The notes beneath the pieces are model-generated. The model was not told the origin of the DNA. It ran no database searches and saw only the letters and a list, made by a program, of their open reading frames with translations. A stretch of DNA of 64,000 nucleotides from Streptomyces katrae. GTDB taxonomy: Bacteria; Actinomycetota; Actinomycetes; Streptomycetales; Streptomycetaceae. The stretch is taken from positions 248,001-312,000 of the forward strand of contig NZ_JNZY01000002.1 of the NCBI RefSeq assembly GCF_000717655.1, in the 5' to 3' direction. This document shows positions 62,342 to 64,000 of this stretch, one piece after another. Within the stretch, counting starts at the first letter, position 1, and each line of letters starts with the position of its first letter. Both the position numbers and the translations under genes were made by a program.

Positions 62342-63084
62342 GGCTGGCTGTCTCCCTCGGTGGCCGTCGCTGGTCTCCTCACTCTAGTCGTACGCCGATA
62401 CCGCACCCACGCGTAGACGAAGCCGAGCGAGAAGCCCACCACATGAGCCAGGTACGCCACCCCCGGGCCGCTCCCGGCACGGTGCGCCGCCAGCCACTGG
62501 AGGCCGAACCAGAACAGCAGGACGATCCAGGCCGGGAAGCGCAGCGGCAGGAAGAGGAGGAACGGGAACAGGCTCGTCACCCTCGCCCGGGGGAACAGGC
62601 ACAGGAAGGCGCCGAGCACCGCCGAGATCGCACCCGACGCGCCGACCAGGGTCTGGGCCGAGGAGGCGTTGGCCGCCGCGTAGGCCGCCAGGGCGAGGTA
62701 ACCCGTACAGACGTAGAAGGACAGGAATTCCGGTCGGCCCATCCGCTCCTGCGTCATCACGCCGAAGACGTAGAGGAAGAGCATGTTGCCGAGCAGGTGC
62801 AGCCAGCTGCCGTGCACGAACAGCGCGGTGAGCGGGGTCAGCAGCGCCCGCCCCGACCCGGTGAACAGTTCGTCCGGGACCACCCCCCAGCGCCGGAAGT
62901 AGGCGGTGCCCGCCTCCAGTAACCGCTCGCCCGTCCCGTACGCGGGGTTCAGTCCCGAGGCCGGGCCGAGCAGGAACACCGCGCAGCAGCCGGCGATCAG
63001 CGCGTGGACGACCACCGGGCCCCGGACGGCGTCCCGGACGCCCTCCCGGAGGGCCTGCCACCTTACGATCATGCGATTGAGCAT
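62338..63084 (-). CDS. Rhomboid family intramembrane serine protease
   Basis: A 248-residue membrane protein with about six helices. The catalytic Ser is in GASGAISAVLG (about 151-161) and His in YLAHVVGFSLGF (about 220); HGSWLHLLGNMLFLYVFG is the conserved helix-2 region (about 92-109). It cleaves transmembrane proteins; the substrate is unknown. ATG 63084, or an ATG 12 bases further in. Coupled to the RAM-domain gene. Confidence 0.92.
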   Translation of the reverse strand: MLNRMIVRWQALREGVRDAVRGPVVVHALIAGCCAVFLLGPASGLNPAYGTGERLLEAGTAYFRRWGVVPDELFTGSGRALLTPLTALFVHGSWLHLLGNMLFLYVFGVMTQERMGRPEFLSFYVCTGYLALAAYAAANASSAQTLVGASGAISAVLGAFLCLFPRARVTSLFPFLLFLPLRFPAWIVLLFWFGLQWLAAHRAGSGPGVAYLAHVVGFSLGFVYAWVRYRRTTRVRRPATATEGDSQP

Positions 63085-63199
63085 GACCCAAGCGGACCCA
63101 CCCGGAGCACCGGCAGGCCGTAGGGTTACGTGCTGCGGTCCGCCGATTGACGCAGACGGCGGCTTTAATTGAATCAGCTACGAAGGAGAGAGCGGCCTG

Positions 63200-63439
63200 A
63201 TGACGGTTCCCCTGCCGACCGACACCACCCGGTGGCGCTGCACGTTGTGCGGCAATCTCACGCGTTTCGACGTCACTCGTTCGTCGAAGGTCGTGGAGTA
63301 CGTCCACCTGGATCTTGCCGGGGAGCCCAAGGTCGAGGAGCGCGAGGTGGTCAATGAGACCATCGAGTCGGTCCGCTGCCGGTGGTGCAACGCGGTGGAT
63401 CAGATCGAGCTCGTGGACAGGCCGGGCACGGACTCCTGA
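63200..63439 (+). CDS. Small zinc-binding protein, function unknown
   Basis: A 79-residue protein with CTLCG (about 14-18) and CRWC (about 60-63), a likely zinc ribbon, and an acidic middle. A strong AAGGAGAG precedes ATG 63200. It is well conserved in actinobacteria as I recall, but I know no function. It is 43 bp before the next gene and probably cotranscribed with it. Confidence 0.82.
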   Translation: MTVPLPTDTTRWRCTLCGNLTRFDVTRSSKVVEYVHLDLAGEPKVEEREVVNETIESVRCRWCNAVDQIELVDRPGTDS

Positions 63440-63482
63440 CGGAGCCGGGCCCACAGGTAGATCACGGTAGGGGTGACGGATT

Positions 63483-64000
63483 GTGGAGCCAGCAAGCGGC
63501 GCTGAGCCGGCCGACGCGGCCGGCGACGCCGCGGAGGTGCTCGACCGCCCGCTGCCGGAAGGCGTGCGGCGCCGGGTCGTCGCGCTCGTCTCGGACGCCT
63601 TCGGCGGACTGACGGTCGCGGACCTCCCGGCGCAGCTGCGCCAGTACGCCCGGTTCACCCCGAGCCGGCGCGCCAAGTTCGCGGGCAACGCCATGGCCGC
63701 GGCCGTGGAGACGGACGCCGTCTTCCGGGGCCGCGTCGCCGAGAAGCTGCGCGAGGCGCAGGCCGAGCTGGCCGGTGCGCTGGAGTCCGGTGCGCCGCCT
63801 GCCGCCGCGGACCCGCTGGACGTGGCGGCCGCCGCGTACGTGCTGCGGCCGGTCGGCTGGGTGAAGCTGGTGGCCTCCGCGGGCGAGGAGGCGCAGCGCG
63901 CCGACGCCGAGCGCGTCGGCGAGGAGACCCGGCGCGAACTGGAGCGGCTGCGCGAGGAACTGGCTCAGGCACGGGACCTGCAGCGCCTCGGCGGCGAGCA
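63483..64000 (+). CDS. N-terminal part of a NYN-domain (PIN-like) RNA-binding protein
   Basis: Runs off the window end. The first ~172 residues are visible: an Ala/Gly/Asp-rich start (VEPASGAEPAD), then LPEGVRRRVVALVSDAFGGLTV and QYARFTPSRRAKFAGNAMA, and a growing Glu/Arg coiled-coil near the end. This resembles the N-terminal region of Streptomyces NYN-domain proteins, putative RNases or RNA-binding factors. The nuclease domain itself is not in view. GTG 63483 follows GGGGTGA. Confidence 0.7.
   Translation, partial: MEPASGAEPADAAGDAAEVLDRPLPEGVRRRVVALVSDAFGGLTVADLPAQLRQYARFTPSRRAKFAGNAMAAAVETDAVFRGRVAEKLREAQAELAGALESGAPPAAADPLDVAAAAYVLRPVGWVKLVASAGEEAQRADAERVGEETRRELERLREELAQARDLQRLGGE

Noticed and set aside
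1..64000. Search by eye for tRNA, rRNA, transposase, integrase, attachment sites and CRISPR
   Set aside because: None found; the accessory-looking polysaccharide block has no mobile-element flanks that I can see.

Overview
The window is high-GC actinobacterial chromosome, almost certainly Streptomyces. Evidence: strong G/C bias in third codon positions, abundant GTG starts, GTGA/ATGA gene overlaps, a GlnR box at glnA, a SAM-IV riboswitch, the fused cta/qcr respiratory region, and Streptomyces-type small conserved proteins. No tRNA, rRNA, CRISPR array, transposase or prophage gene was seen. Most of the window looks like core genome, with one accessory-looking island.

Layout. 1-10 kb: end of an FAD oxidoreductase, a helical regulator, lipoate biosynthesis (lipB, lipA), DUF4191 and RDD membrane proteins, glnA with its GlnR box, a divergent TetR/short-chain dehydrogenase pair and a DUF4240 protein. 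10-20.3 kb (minus strand): pyruvate dehydrogenase E1 (aceE) behind an operator-rich promoter, a GntR regulator, an LCAT-like hydrolase, the E2 subunit with two lipoyl domains (sucB), dihydrolipoamide dehydrogenase (lpdA) and leucyl aminopeptidase (pepA). The lipoate genes and the lipoylated dehydrogenase genes therefore lie close together.

20.6-27.5 kb (plus strand) holds the most unusual block. It is a compact five-gene exopolysaccharide locus: a secreted Agd3-like polysaccharide deacetylase, a PelF-family glycosyltransferase, a 12-helix membrane protein, a spherulin-4/GH135-like glycosidase and a GH114 lipoprotein. The deacetylase plus GH135 plus GH114 set is the enzyme set of the fungal galactosaminogalactan pathway, here joined to a bacterial Pel-type synthase. 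I infer a partly deacetylated galactosamine-containing polymer.

27.5-44 kb: a histidine kinase, an MprF-like/rhomboid-like membrane pair, cobalamin nucleotide-loop genes (cobT, a metallo-hydrolase-cobU fusion, cobS) interspersed with other genes, a methyltransferase/DUF3043 pair, pspA-pspAA, a NarL-type response regulator, a large RND exporter and nadA. 44-49 kb: erpA, a membrane-anchored protein, a PfkB-family kinase and a cysteine desulfurase-TusA fusion.

49-59 kb encodes the aerobic cytochrome bcc-aa3 supercomplex: ctaC-ctaD-ctaF, then ctaE-qcrC-qcrA-qcrB. An L,D-transpeptidase, an atypical receiver protein and a tandem structured repeat lie between the two halves. 59-64 kb: trpD, a SAM-IV riboswitch with a terminator-like hairpin and a six-codon leader ORF upstream of a class-V aminotransferase, a rhomboid protease coupled to a stand-alone Lrp-type ligand domain, a zinc-ribbon protein and the start of an NYN-type protein.

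A ~120-140 bp structured repeat occurs three times (once inside the polysaccharide operon, twice in tandem after the L,D-transpeptidase). It keeps its stems while changing its tip sequence.
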